From the NCBI GenBank assembly GCA_900554715.1, contig USIN01000024.1, positions 1 to 15,030 of the forward strand: a stretch of DNA of 15,030 nucleotides. Reading direction: 5' to 3'. Position 1 is the first letter of the stretch; every line of letters starts with the position of its first letter. The translations under genes and the position numbers were made by a program. Below the pieces are notes generated by a model. That model was not told the DNA's origin. It searched no databases and saw only the letters and a list, made by a program, of their open reading frames with translations. Below are positions 1-7,045 of this stretch, one piece after another. This DNA is from an uncultured Bacteroidales bacterium (GTDB lineage Bacteria > Bacteroidota > Bacteroidia > Bacteroidales > Muribaculaceae).

Positions 1-17
1 GTATTTTTCATATTTTT

Positions 18-49
18 CTTGCTTATAATATACTTTTGACTTAATTTTG
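18..49 (+). promoter_or_regulatory. Bacteroidetes-type promoter for gmd-fcl
   Basis: CTTG at 18-21 is separated by exactly 20 bp from TAATTTTG at 42-49. This matches the Bacteroidetes housekeeping pattern (TTTG / TAnnTTTG) with one mismatch in the upstream element. A second, overlapping -7 candidate, TACTTTTG, lies at 31-38 with a weaker upstream partner (TTTC at 6-9). No other TTTG occurs between 50 and 248, so this is the only convincing promoter before gmd. Transcription should start near 54, leaving a long leader. Confidence 0.55.
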
Positions 50-87
50 CCGCACTTATTATGCTAAATATAATGTCTGTCTAATTA

Positions 88-122
88 AAGTACTGTGGGA
101 CAGGCGATAGCGTAGCGTACTT
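88..122 (+). promoter_or_regulatory. Leader hairpin with ops-like motif
   Basis: AAGTAC (88-93) can pair with GTACTT (117-122). Between them lies GGCGATAGCGTA (103-114), which agrees at 10 of 12 positions with the enterobacterial ops element GGCGGTAGCGTG, the RfaH recognition site in leaders of polysaccharide operons. It is a GC-rich island in an otherwise AT-rich leader, predicted to be transcribed about 50 nt after the start site and directly upstream of a surface-sugar operon. Bacteroidales have NusG paralogues (the UpxY family) that act in capsule-operon leaders, but I do not know that they read this sequence. The match is short and could be chance. Confidence 0.3.
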
Positions 123-248
123 AATAGAAAAAAAGTTTTTTTATATTATAACTTCAAATTAGAAAAGCTTAATCTTTACTCTCCTAAAAAATAAATTCAA
201 TATGCTACTATAACGTAGTAAAAAATATCAAATTGATAAATACACAAA

Positions 249-1319
249 ATGAAAAAAGTAGCACTGATTTCCGGTATCACCGGACAGGACGGTTCGTTCC
301 TCGCCGAGTTTTTGATTGAAAAAGGTTATGAAGTTCACGGCATACTGCGCCGTTCGTCTTCTTTCAATACAGGACGTATAGAGCATCTGTATCTGGACGA
401 ATGGGTACGTGACATGAAGAAAGACCGTCTGGTAAATCTGCACTACGGAGATATGACGGACAGCAGTTCGTTGATTCGCATCATCCAGCAGGTACAACCG
501 GATGAAATATACAACCTCGCCGCGCAAAGCCACGTCAAAGTATCGTTTGACGTTCCCGAATATACGGCCGAGACCGACGCCGTCGGCACCCTCAGGCTTC
601 TCGAGGCCGTCAGGATACTCGGCATGGAGAAGAAGTGCCGCATCTATCAGGCCTCGACATCAGAGCTTTTCGGCAAGGTCGAGGAAGTGCCGCAATGCGA
701 AACGACGCCCTTCCATCCGCGGTCGCCTTACGCCGTGGCAAAACTCTATTCATTCTGGATCATGAAGAACTACCGCGAGAGCTACGGCATGTTTACGGCC
801 AACGGCATCCTCTTCAACCACGAGTCAGAACGCCGGGGCGAGAACTTCGTCACCCGCAAGATCACCATGGCGGCCGCACGCATCGCCGCCGGCCTTCAGA
901 ACCGTCTCTATCTGGGCAATCTCAACGCCAAGCGCGACTGGGGCTATGCCGCCGACTATGTCGAGTGTATGTGGCTGATACTCCAGCAGCCCGAGCCAGA
1001 CGATTTTGTCATCGCCACGGGCGAATATCACAGCGTGCGCGAGTTCACGACACTCGCCTTCCGGCGCGTAGGCATAGAGCTACACTGGGAAGGCAGCGGT
1101 CTTGACGAGCGCGGCATCGACGCCGACGGTCGTGTGCTTGTCGAGGTCGACCCGGCATTTTTCCGTCCGGCGGAAGTGGAAGAACTTCTCGGCAATCCCG
1201 AGAAAGCACGCAAGGTGCTCGGCTGGAATCCGCGCAAGACATCTTTTGAGCGTCTGGTCGAAATCATGGCAGACTCTGACGTCGATATGGTCAAAAAAGA
1301 AATTGCCAAGTCATGCTGA
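249..1319 (+). CDS. gmd: GDP-mannose 4,6-dehydratase
   Basis: Converts GDP-D-mannose to GDP-4-keto-6-deoxy-D-mannose, the first committed step of cytoplasmic GDP-L-fucose synthesis. The 356-residue protein is an extended SDR. The NADP-binding GITGQDG motif is at residues 9-15. The family signature SSFNTGRIEHLY spans about 37-48. The catalytic set is T137, S138 and E139 (in ASTSELFG) with Y161 and K165 (SPYAVAK). The RDWGYA substrate motif begins at 229. Length is slightly below the usual 360-375 but nothing essential is missing. ATG 249 gives the Rossmann strand directly, with A-rich sequence in front. It overlaps fcl by 7 bp, so the two are translated from one message. GDP-fucose in Bacteroidales supplies capsule, LPS and protein O-glycosylation; which of these applies here cannot be read from the window. 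Identification is near certain. Confidence 0.97.
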   Translation: MKKVALISGITGQDGSFLAEFLIEKGYEVHGILRRSSSFNTGRIEHLYLDEWVRDMKKDRLVNLHYGDMTDSSSLIRIIQQVQPDEIYNLAAQSHVKVSFDVPEYTAETDAVGTLRLLEAVRILGMEKKCRIYQASTSELFGKVEEVPQCETTPFHPRSPYAVAKLYSFWIMKNYRESYGMFTANGILFNHESERRGENFVTRKITMAAARIAAGLQNRLYLGNLNAKRDWGYAADYVECMWLILQQPEPDDFVIATGEYHSVREFTTLAFRRVGIELHWEGSGLDERGIDADGRVLVEVDPAFFRPAEVEELLGNPEKARKVLGWNPRKTSFERLVEIMADSDVDMVKKEIAKSC

Positions 1320-2392
1320 CAAAAGACTCTAAAATATATGTGGCCGGACACCGCGGACTCGTCGGGTCGGCCATCTGGCAGAATCTGATGTCGCGAGGCT
1401 ACACCAACCTCGTCGGACGCACCCATAAGGAACTCGACCTGCTCGACTGCGTCGCCGTGAGAGAGTTTTTCGACCGTGAGCGTCCAGACGCCGTCGTCCT
1501 GGCAGCCGCACATGTCGGCGGCATCATGGCAAACTCGATCTACCGCGCCGACTTTATCTATGAAAACCTGCAGATACAGCAGAATGTCATCGGCGAGGCC
1601 TTCCGTCACGGCGTCAAACATCTGCTCTTCCTCGGCTCGACATGCATTTATCCACGCGAGGCACCCCAGCCTATCACCGAGGACGCCCTGCTGACATCGC
1701 CGCTCGAATACACCAACGAGCCATACGCCATCGCCAAAATCGCGGGACTCAAGATGTGTGAGTCGTTCAACCTCCAGTATGGCACCGATTATATCGCCGT
1801 CATGCCGACAAACCTCTATGGTCCGCGAGACAATTTCCACCTCGAGAACTCACACGTGCTGCCTGCGATAATACGCAAGCTCCATCTCGCCCGTCTGCTC
1901 AACGAAGGCGATTACGATGCTGTCAGGACCGACCTCGCCAAACGCCCGACGTCGGGCATCGCCGACCCGATGAAAGCGACAGAGGCCGAGATTGACGCCG
2001 AACTCGCCCGATTCGGCATCCACGCCGACCGTCTCGAACTGTGGGGCAGCGGCACGCCGCTGCGCGAATTCCTGTGGAGCGAGGACATGGCCGACGCATC
2101 TGTCTATGTGCTGCTCAATGTCAGCTTCAAGGATCTCGCAGGCGACCGCAAGGATGTGCGCAACACACATATCAACGTCGGCACGGGCATCGAGCTCACC
2201 ATAGCCCAACTCGCTGAAAAAGCACGCAAAGCTGTCGGTTTCAAAGGCGAAATCGTCTGGGACAGAAGCAAGCCCGACGGCACAATGCGCAAACTCTGTG
2301 ACGTCAGCAAACTCCATAGCCTCGGATGGCGCCACAAGGTCGAACTCGACGACGGCATCGGGCGTCTCTACGACTGGTATCTCAACAACTGA
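1313..2392 (+). CDS. fcl: GDP-L-fucose synthase
   Basis: Epimerase/reductase that converts the product of Gmd to GDP-L-fucose using NADPH. The 359-residue SDR protein shows the cofactor loop GHRGLVG at 12-18 and the GSTCIYP motif at 108-114, giving S109 and the epimerisation acid/base residue C111. Y138 and K142 (EPYAIAK) are the catalytic pair, and H181 is the second acid/base residue; these line up with S107, C109, Y136, K140 and H179 of the E. coli enzyme. WGSGTPLREFLW (244-255) is the substrate-domain signature. Compared with the 321-residue E. coli protein it carries about 38 extra residues around 197-240, which I recall as common in Bacteroidetes homologues. The ATG overlaps the end of gmd by 7 bp, indicating translational coupling. 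An intrinsic terminator follows 44 bp after the stop codon. Confidence 0.96.
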   Translation: MLTKDSKIYVAGHRGLVGSAIWQNLMSRGYTNLVGRTHKELDLLDCVAVREFFDRERPDAVVLAAAHVGGIMANSIYRADFIYENLQIQQNVIGEAFRHGVKHLLFLGSTCIYPREAPQPITEDALLTSPLEYTNEPYAIAKIAGLKMCESFNLQYGTDYIAVMPTNLYGPRDNFHLENSHVLPAIIRKLHLARLLNEGDYDAVRTDLAKRPTSGIADPMKATEAEIDAELARFGIHADRLELWGSGTPLREFLWSEDMADASVYVLLNVSFKDLAGDRKDVRNTHINVGTGIELTIAQLAEKARKAVGFKGEIVWDRSKPDGTMRKLCDVSKLHSLGWRHKVELDDGIGRLYDWYLNN

Positions 2393-2436
2393 CTACCCTG
2401 AAAACTTCACCCTAAAAACTTCATCAGAATTAGTAT

Positions 2437-2476
2437 AAAAAATTGCCGATGCCTTTTTTGCGTTGGCAATTTTTTT
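2437..2476 (+). terminator. Intrinsic terminator of gmd-fcl
   Basis: AAAAAATTGCC (2437-2447) pairs perfectly with GGCAATTTTTT (2465-2475), giving an 11-bp stem around a 17-nt loop. The distal arm ends in a run of seven T (2470-2476). The A-tract on the other side would allow it to work in both directions. It sits 44 bp after fcl and physically overlaps the promoter of hpt: the -33 element lies in the loop and the spacer in the distal arm. Confidence 0.7.
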
Positions 2477-2486
2477 ACTACCTTTG
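2457..2486 (+). promoter_or_regulatory. Promoter of hpt-adk
   Basis: A perfect TAnnTTTG (TACCTTTG) is at 2479-2486. TTTG at 2457-2460 provides the upstream element with an 18-bp spacer, slightly shorter than the usual 19-21; a TTTT at 2455-2458 would give 20. Transcription should start near 2491, only about 12 nt before the hpt ATG, so the leader is very short. Confidence 0.7.
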
Positions 2487-2503
2487 CACAAATTTCTGAA
2501 ATA

Positions 2504-3049
2504 ATGAAGGAAGTGACTTACGAAGGGCTCACATTTGAGCCTTATATAGCCAATAAAGACATAAAGGCCCGTATCGAAGAGCTGGGTCGTGAGATTACGC
2601 GCGATTGCGCCGGTAAAATGCCTCTGTTCTTATGTGTTCTGAACGGGGCATTTCCTTTTGCAAGCGATTTGTTCAGAGCAGCCGAATCGATTGACGCCGA
2701 GATCTCTTTCATACGTCTCAAAAGTTATGAAGGCACCTCGTCGACCGGAGTCGTCAAGGAAGTTCTCGGTTTAGACCAGAGCATCGAAGGGCGCACCGTC
2801 ATCATCGTCGAAGACATCGTCGACACCGGCAATACGATCGACCGTCTGATAAACACCCTCAAGGCAAAAAATCCCGCCGAGATAAAAATAGCGACACTGC
2901 TGTTCAAACCCGAGGCACTCGAGAAAAATGTGTCGCCCGACTACGTGGGATTCGAGATACCAAAGAAGTTTATCATCGGCTTCGGCCTCGATCTGAACGG
3001 CCACGCACGCAACCTCAACGACATTTATGTCCTGAAGGAGCAACAATGA
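2504..3049 (+). CDS. hpt: Hypoxanthine phosphoribosyltransferase
   Basis: Purine salvage enzyme that transfers phosphoribose from PRPP to hypoxanthine (and usually guanine) to give IMP/GMP. The 181-residue protein has the type I PRTase core. The PRPP-binding loop VEDIVDTGNT is at 102-111, with acidic E103-D104 and the catalytic D107. The flexible-loop region SYEGTSSTG is near 74-82, and the base-binding segment YVGFEIPKKFIIGFGLD is at 147-163. Length is typical of bacterial HPRTs. ATG 2504 follows its promoter by only about 17 bp and there is no Shine-Dalgarno site. It is followed after 57 bp by adk, in which I see no good promoter, so the two purine genes probably share a message. Substrate preference (hypoxanthine, guanine or xanthine) cannot be decided from the sequence alone. 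Confidence 0.95.
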   Translation: MKEVTYEGLTFEPYIANKDIKARIEELGREITRDCAGKMPLFLCVLNGAFPFASDLFRAAESIDAEISFIRLKSYEGTSSTGVVKEVLGLDQSIEGRTVIIVEDIVDTGNTIDRLINTLKAKNPAEIKIATLLFKPEALEKNVSPDYVGFEIPKKFIIGFGLDLNGHARNLNDIYVLKEQQ

Positions 3050-3106
3050 GCCACGCGAGATTGTTTTAGGAATAGGTAAATCTACATCTACATAATTCAC
3101 ATAGAA

Positions 3107-3691
3107 ATGTTTAATGTTGTGATTTTTGGCGCCCCGGGCAGCGGCAAAGGCACCCAGAGCGAGCGGATAATCAATGAATACGGCCTGTATCATATCTCGA
3201 CAGGCGAAGTGTTGCGCGACCACATAGCCCGCGGCACAGATCTCGGCGTGATAGCCGACAGTTATATATCGAAAGGCCAGCTGATACCCGACGATCTGAT
3301 GGTAAAAGTTCTGGCCCATGTCCTCGACAGCCATCCCGAGCAGACAGCCAAAGGTGTCATATTCGACGGCTTTCCCCGCACGATTCCACAGGCCCAGGCT
3401 CTCAACGCCATGCTCGCCGAGCGCGATGCAGCCGTCGACGCTGTCGTAGGCCTCGAGGTCGAAGAGAAAGACCTCATCGACCGCATGCTTCGCCGCGGTC
3501 AGGAATCAGGCCGAGCCGACGACAACATCGACACCATAAAGAAACGCCTCGATGTCTACCACAACCAGACCTCACCGCTGAAAGAGTATTACAAGAACGA
3601 AGGAAAGTATCACGCCATCAACGGCAACGGCGATGTCGAGAACATATTCGGCGACATCAAGAAATCGCTCTCGAAAGTCATAAAGAAATAA
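3107..3691 (+). CDS. adk: Adenylate kinase, short type
   Basis: Cytoplasmic enzyme that interconverts ATP + AMP and 2 ADP, setting adenylate energy balance. In the 194-residue protein the P-loop GAPGSGKG is at 8-15 with K14 as phosphate binder. The AMP-binding region STGEVLRDHI starts at 31, and the DGFPR motif is at 87-91. The LID is the short form (RGQESGRADDN, 130-140) without the zinc-type insertion, as in other Bacteroidetes. Conserved arginines R130 and R136 bracket the LID. It follows hpt after 57 bp without a visible promoter of its own, and is closed by two consecutive hairpins beginning 1 bp after the stop codon. Essential housekeeping gene; nothing unusual seen. Confidence 0.97.
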   Translation: MFNVVIFGAPGSGKGTQSERIINEYGLYHISTGEVLRDHIARGTDLGVIADSYISKGQLIPDDLMVKVLAHVLDSHPEQTAKGVIFDGFPRTIPQAQALNAMLAERDAAVDAVVGLEVEEKDLIDRMLRRGQESGRADDNIDTIKKRLDVYHNQTSPLKEYYKNEGKYHAINGNGDVENIFGDIKKSLSKVIKK

Positions 3692-3706
3692 TCTGCGAAA
3701 CGCAGA
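3692..3706 (+). terminator. Short hairpin directly after adk
   Basis: TCTGCG (3692-3697) and CGCAGA (3701-3706) form a perfect 6-bp stem with an AAA loop immediately after the adk stop codon. It lacks a T-tract, so on its own it is more likely an mRNA 3'-end stabiliser or pause element working with the stronger terminator at 3717. Confidence 0.35.
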
Positions 3707-3716
3707 CCTATAAATG

Positions 3717-3754
3717 ATGGTTGCAGGCCCCTCGTCTGCAACCATTTTATTATT
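3717..3754 (+). terminator. Intrinsic terminator of hpt-adk
   Basis: ATGGTTGCAG (3717-3726) and CTGCAACCAT (3736-3745) form a perfect 10-bp stem with a 9-nt loop, followed by a T-rich tail (3745-3754, TTTTATTATT). It lies 25 bp after the adk stop, just ahead of the next promoter. Confidence 0.85.
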
Positions 3755-3755
3755 A

Positions 3756-3787
3756 TTTGTGTTTTATAAATAATTTTTGTAACTTTC
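3756..3787 (+). promoter_or_regulatory. Promoter of the acyl-CoA ligase unit
   Basis: TTTG at 3756-3759 is followed after exactly 20 bp by TAACTTTC at 3780-3787, which is TAnnTTTG with one mismatch at the last base. Transcription should start near 3793. Confidence 0.65.
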
Positions 3788-3801
3788 GCAAAACAAATCA
3801 G

Positions 3802-3820
3802 TGATACCCCTCGGGTATCA
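3802..3820 (+). promoter_or_regulatory. 19-bp perfect palindrome, operator or leader hairpin
   Basis: TGATACCC (3802-3809) and GGGTATCA (3813-3820) are perfect inverted repeats around a CTC centre. The site lies within about 10-30 nt of the predicted transcription start and 10 bp before ATG 3831. It could be a DNA operator for a dimeric repressor, as with fatty-acid-responsive TetR or GntR regulators at acyl-CoA synthetase genes, or an RNA hairpin next to the start codon. The sequence does not distinguish these. Confidence 0.5.
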
Positions 3821-3830
3821 GCATATTATC

Positions 3831-5537
3831 ATGGACGACTACGACTACTCAGAGTACAGCGACCTGCTGACTATATATAAGCAAAGCTGGATTGACAACT
3901 TCAGTCTTCCGGCCCTCACCGACTATGGCTCGGGCAAAACCCTCACCTACGGCGAAATGGCCCGACGCATCGCGCGCCTGCAACTATTCTACAGACAGCT
4001 CGGCATCAGGCCGGGCGACAAAATCGCGCTTTTAGGCAAGAACACCACCAACTGGGTCATCGACTTCATGGGCACGATAACCTATGGCGCCGTCATCGTG
4101 CCTATACTCCACGACTTCAATCCCGCCGACGCCCAGCACATCATCAACCACTCTGACGCGCTGGTGCTTTTTGTCAGCGATTCGATCTGGGAGAATCTCA
4201 ATTTCGACGAGATGCCGGGTCTGAGGTGTGTCGTCTCGCTCGAGAACCGCAAAATCATTACCGAGCGCAGCACGACACCCGACAATGCGACCCTGACGAA
4301 AACGCCGGCGTCAAGAATCATACACAACCTGACCCTCTCGTTCAACCGCAAATATAAAAACGGCTTCAGGGCCGCCGACATAGACTTTGAAGAACAAGAT
4401 CCCGAGAATGTCTGCGTCATCAACTATACGTCAGGCACGACCGGCTTCTCGAAGGGCGTCATGCTCACCTACCGCAACCTGTGGGGCAACGTGGTCTTCG
4501 GCATACGCTCGCGACTGCACTACCAGGGGTCGCGCGCCCTGTCGTTCCTGCCGCTCGCCCATGCATACGGCTGCGCCTTCGACATGCTCGTGCCGCTTGC
4601 GACGGGCACCCACGTCACCCTGCTCGGCAAACTGCCGAGTCCGCAGCTGATAGTATCGGCGATGAAAAAAGTCAGGCCGTCGCTGGTTATCTGTGTGCCG
4701 CTCGTTCTTGAAAAAATCTACCGCAAGATGATTGTACCGATGATTTCATCGCCGGCCGTGCGATGGGTGCTCGCCGTACCCATGCTCGACAAAGCTGTCT
4801 ACGCACGAATACGCTCGAAGCTCGTCGAAGCCTTCGGCGGCAGTTTCGAGGAAGTCATCATCGGCGGCGCTCCGCTCAATCCCGAGGTCGAAGACTTCCT
4901 GCTGCGCATAAAATTCCCCTTCACTGTCGGCTACGGCATGACCGAGTGCGGCCCGCTCATAAGCTATGTGCCCTGGCGCCGTTTCGAGCCAAGGTCGTCG
5001 GGACGCGTTCTGCGCGGACTCATGACCGCCAAAATAATAGCCGAAGAAGACTCCGATCAGGGAGAAATATGCGTCAAGGGTGTCAACGTCATGAAAGGAT
5101 ATTACAAAAATCCAGAGGCCACAGAAGCAGTGCTCGACAGCGACGGATGGCTTCATACCGGCGACATGGGCACACTGGGCAGACCCGACCACCGGACAGT
5201 ATTCATACGCGGACGCTACAAGACGATGATACTCACGTCAAACGGTCAGAACATATATCCTGAAGAAATCGAGGCCAAACTGAATAACATGCCGTATGTT
5301 GCCGAGAGTCTCGTCATCGAACGCAACGGACATCTCGTCGCCATCGTTTATCCCGACAAAGAGACTGCCGAGGCCAACGGACTGACGGCCGACAGCCTCG
5401 GTCAGATTATGGAGAAAAACCGTCAGGACCTCAACAAACTTGTGGCGCCTTACGAACGTGTCGAAAGTATCGAGCTTATCGACGACGAATTTGTCAAGAC
5501 GCCCAAGAAATCAATAAAACGCTATCTATACCACTAA
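3831..5537 (+). CDS. AMP-binding long-chain acyl-CoA ligase
   Basis: Adenylate-forming enzyme of the ANL superfamily, probably activating fatty acids with ATP and CoA. From ATG 3831 it is 568 residues. An in-frame GTG at 3801 would add 10 residues, but they would be encoded by the palindrome and begin only about 8 nt after the predicted transcription start, so I prefer 3831. Motifs: A3 YTSGTTGFSKG (199-209), a PLAHAYG segment (241-247), A5 YGMTECGP (368-375), A7 GWLHTGD (439-445), A8 RGRYKTMI (460-467) and SNGQNIYPEEIE (470-481). The A10 region reads TPKKSIKR (557-564), with Ser561 where the catalytic lysine is usually found. No signal peptide or transmembrane segment is evident. The amidase follows after 12 bp, implying co-transcription. 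Chain-length specificity is not readable. Confidence 0.88.
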   Translation: MDDYDYSEYSDLLTIYKQSWIDNFSLPALTDYGSGKTLTYGEMARRIARLQLFYRQLGIRPGDKIALLGKNTTNWVIDFMGTITYGAVIVPILHDFNPADAQHIINHSDALVLFVSDSIWENLNFDEMPGLRCVVSLENRKIITERSTTPDNATLTKTPASRIIHNLTLSFNRKYKNGFRAADIDFEEQDPENVCVINYTSGTTGFSKGVMLTYRNLWGNVVFGIRSRLHYQGSRALSFLPLAHAYGCAFDMLVPLATGTHVTLLGKLPSPQLIVSAMKKVRPSLVICVPLVLEKIYRKMIVPMISSPAVRWVLAVPMLDKAVYARIRSKLVEAFGGSFEEVIIGGAPLNPEVEDFLLRIKFPFTVGYGMTECGPLISYVPWRRFEPRSSGRVLRGLMTAKIIAEEDSDQGEICVKGVNVMKGYYKNPEATEAVLDSDGWLHTGDMGTLGRPDHRTVFIRGRYKTMILTSNGQNIYPEEIEAKLNNMPYVAESLVIERNGHLVAIVYPDKETAEANGLTADSLGQIMEKNRQDLNKLVAPYERVESIELIDDEFVKTPKKSIKRYLYH

Positions 5538-5549
5538 CATAAAACTACA

Positions 5550-7010
5550 ATGAAAAAAGTAATCACGCCGCTCATATTATTATATGCAGCGACAGCTTCG
5601 GCCGCGCTGCCGTTAAAAATCTACAGCGGGCAAACTGACACAGTCACTACAGCGACCCAGACGATAGTCGCCGTAACCGAACCCGGAGCCACCGCCACCA
5701 TCAACGGCAAGGCGGTCAAAGTCTACAAAACCGGCTCGTTCGGCGACGAAATCAGCCTCGTTCCAGGTGAAAACACCGTGACTGTCAGTGCCACAAAAGA
5801 CGGTGTGACAGAAAACCGTGTATTCAAGATCTATCGCGCCGAAGCATCACAGAAACAGGCTAAAGCAGACGACAGTTTCGCCAATGAGATGACAACACCG
5901 CTTGAACATCCGCGCTATATCGTGACAAAAAAAGGCGCTTATCTTCAGTTCGGCAACGGCGACGACCGTCTCGGAGGCTCAAAGATGGGCTTTGTCGACG
6001 AAGGCATCCGGCTCAAAGCCGACGGCGTCAAAGGCAGTCTGTATCGTGTGGCTCTCGCCAACAGCCATTTCGCCTATATCCCCAAAGAATACACCGCTCC
6101 GGCAGAAACCGCCAACCCCATTTTCAACACCGGCAGCTGGAGCATAATCAATATAGGTGACCGTGACCGCATCAGCATAGCTCTGCCCGCACGCTTAGCT
6201 TACCGCTACCGCACCAACCTCGACCCGTCGACAATCACGATAGACCTGTACGGAGCGACCGACAACAGCAACTGGATCACACAGCGCACTCTCGACCTCG
6301 GCATGATAGATTATGTAGACTTCGACCAGATCGACAGCGATGTCTACCGCGTCATCATCCATCTCAAAGACCGCTACAGCTGGGGATTCAGCGTCGGATA
6401 TGAAGGCAACAATCTCACCATCGACGTAAGACACCGCCCTGACAAGATTTCGATTGACGGTCTTGTCATCGGACTCGACGCCGGCCACGGCGGTGAGTTT
6501 TCAGGAGCCGTATCGCCCTCTGGGCTGAAAGAGAAAGACCTCAATCTTGACATTATACTCAAACTGCGCGACATGCTTGAACGCGCGGGCGCGAAAGTCG
6601 TGCTCACACGCGATGGCGACACAGGTCCGTCGATGACAAGCCGCAAGGAAATCTGGAAAAAAGGAGGCGTACAGCTCGCCGTGTCGGTCCACAACAACTC
6701 GGGAGGCTCGCCACTGACATCCCCCGGCACCGCAGCGTTTTACAAACACATCTTCGACCGTCCGCTCGCCGAGACCATCGCACGGCGCATGCTTCAGCTC
6801 GACGTGCCGTTCTTCGGCCTCGTCGGCAACTTCAATTTCTCGCTCAACGGGCCGACCGATTATCCCAACATGCTCGTCGAAGGCTTGTTCATGAGTTCGC
6901 TCCACGAAGAAGAACTGCTGGCCGACCCTGAATTCCGCACACGCATGGCCCGTCAGATCTATCTCGGCATCGAAGACTATCTCAAGGCCGTCAAAGCATC
7001 GCTGAAATAA
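5550..7010 (+). CDS. Exported N-acetylmuramoyl-L-alanine amidase
   Basis: Zinc amidase that cleaves the bond between N-acetylmuramic acid and L-alanine of peptidoglycan, acting in the periplasm in cell separation or wall remodelling. The 486-residue precursor has a signal peptide (about 1-19, ATASA end). Residues about 25-95 look like a small Ig/PEGA-type beta domain (GATATINGKAV, LVPGENTVTVSAT). About 195-297 is AMIN-like in pattern. The C-terminal Amidase_3 domain (about 303-480) has zinc ligands H313 (AGHGG), E328 (LKEKDLNL) and H381 (SVHNN) and catalytic E444 (MLVEG), so it should be active. It begins 12 bp after the acyl-CoA ligase and is followed 35 bp later by a barrel gene. It is longer than minimal AmiC-type enzymes because of the two N-terminal beta domains. 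The AMIN assignment is by pattern only. Confidence 0.9.
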   Translation: MKKVITPLILLYAATASAALPLKIYSGQTDTVTTATQTIVAVTEPGATATINGKAVKVYKTGSFGDEISLVPGENTVTVSATKDGVTENRVFKIYRAEASQKQAKADDSFANEMTTPLEHPRYIVTKKGAYLQFGNGDDRLGGSKMGFVDEGIRLKADGVKGSLYRVALANSHFAYIPKEYTAPAETANPIFNTGSWSIINIGDRDRISIALPARLAYRYRTNLDPSTITIDLYGATDNSNWITQRTLDLGMIDYVDFDQIDSDVYRVIIHLKDRYSWGFSVGYEGNNLTIDVRHRPDKISIDGLVIGLDAGHGGEFSGAVSPSGLKEKDLNLDIILKLRDMLERAGAKVVLTRDGDTGPSMTSRKEIWKKGGVQLAVSVHNNSGGSPLTSPGTAAFYKHIFDRPLAETIARRMLQLDVPFFGLVGNFNFSLNGPTDYPNMLVEGLFMSSLHEEELLADPEFRTRMARQIYLGIEDYLKAVKASLK

Positions 7011-7045
7011 TTATACATAACAATAACTATATAATCAGAACCATA

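Larger units (their letters stand above)
1..248. other. AT-rich non-coding region upstream of gmd
   Basis: No ORF of useful length is present on either strand. The stretch is clearly more AT-rich than the genes that follow. It holds a promoter-like pair at 18-49 and a predicted leader of about 195 nt. Within the leader there is an inverted repeat AAGTAC (88-93) / GTACTT (117-122) enclosing an ops-like motif at 103-114, an A7-G-T7 tract at 128-142, a small inverted repeat TACTA/TAGTA (206-220) and a 13-bp palindrome TATCAA-A-TTGATA (226-238) just before the gmd start codon. What lies upstream of position 1 is unknown. Confidence 0.8.

Noticed and set aside
1..248. Invertible promoter of the Bacteroides capsule type
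   Set aside because: The inverted repeats here are short and close together; no pair of long repeats flanks the promoter and no invertase gene is in the window.
635..1105. 156-residue plus-strand frame inside gmd
   Set aside because: Out of frame with gmd and rich in Arg/His, typical of shifted reading of a GC-rich gene.
1028..1840. 270-residue open frame on the minus strand across the end of gmd and start of fcl
   Set aside because: Antisense to two certain genes, low-complexity Ser/Arg-rich C-terminal part and no recognisable domain; a by-product of GC-rich codon third positions.
1901..2034. About 38 extra residues in GDP-fucose synthase as a novel insertion domain
   Set aside because: I recall similarly long homologues in Bacteroidetes, and all catalytic residues line up, so it is probably an ordinary lineage feature.
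2771..3334. 187-residue minus-strand frame spanning hpt and adk
   Set aside because: Antisense to two well-identified housekeeping genes, with no family features.
3801..3830. GTG start of the acyl-CoA ligase at 3801
   Set aside because: The extra ten residues are encoded by the palindrome and would begin only about 8 nt after the predicted transcription start; ATG 3831 gives a more natural N-terminus.
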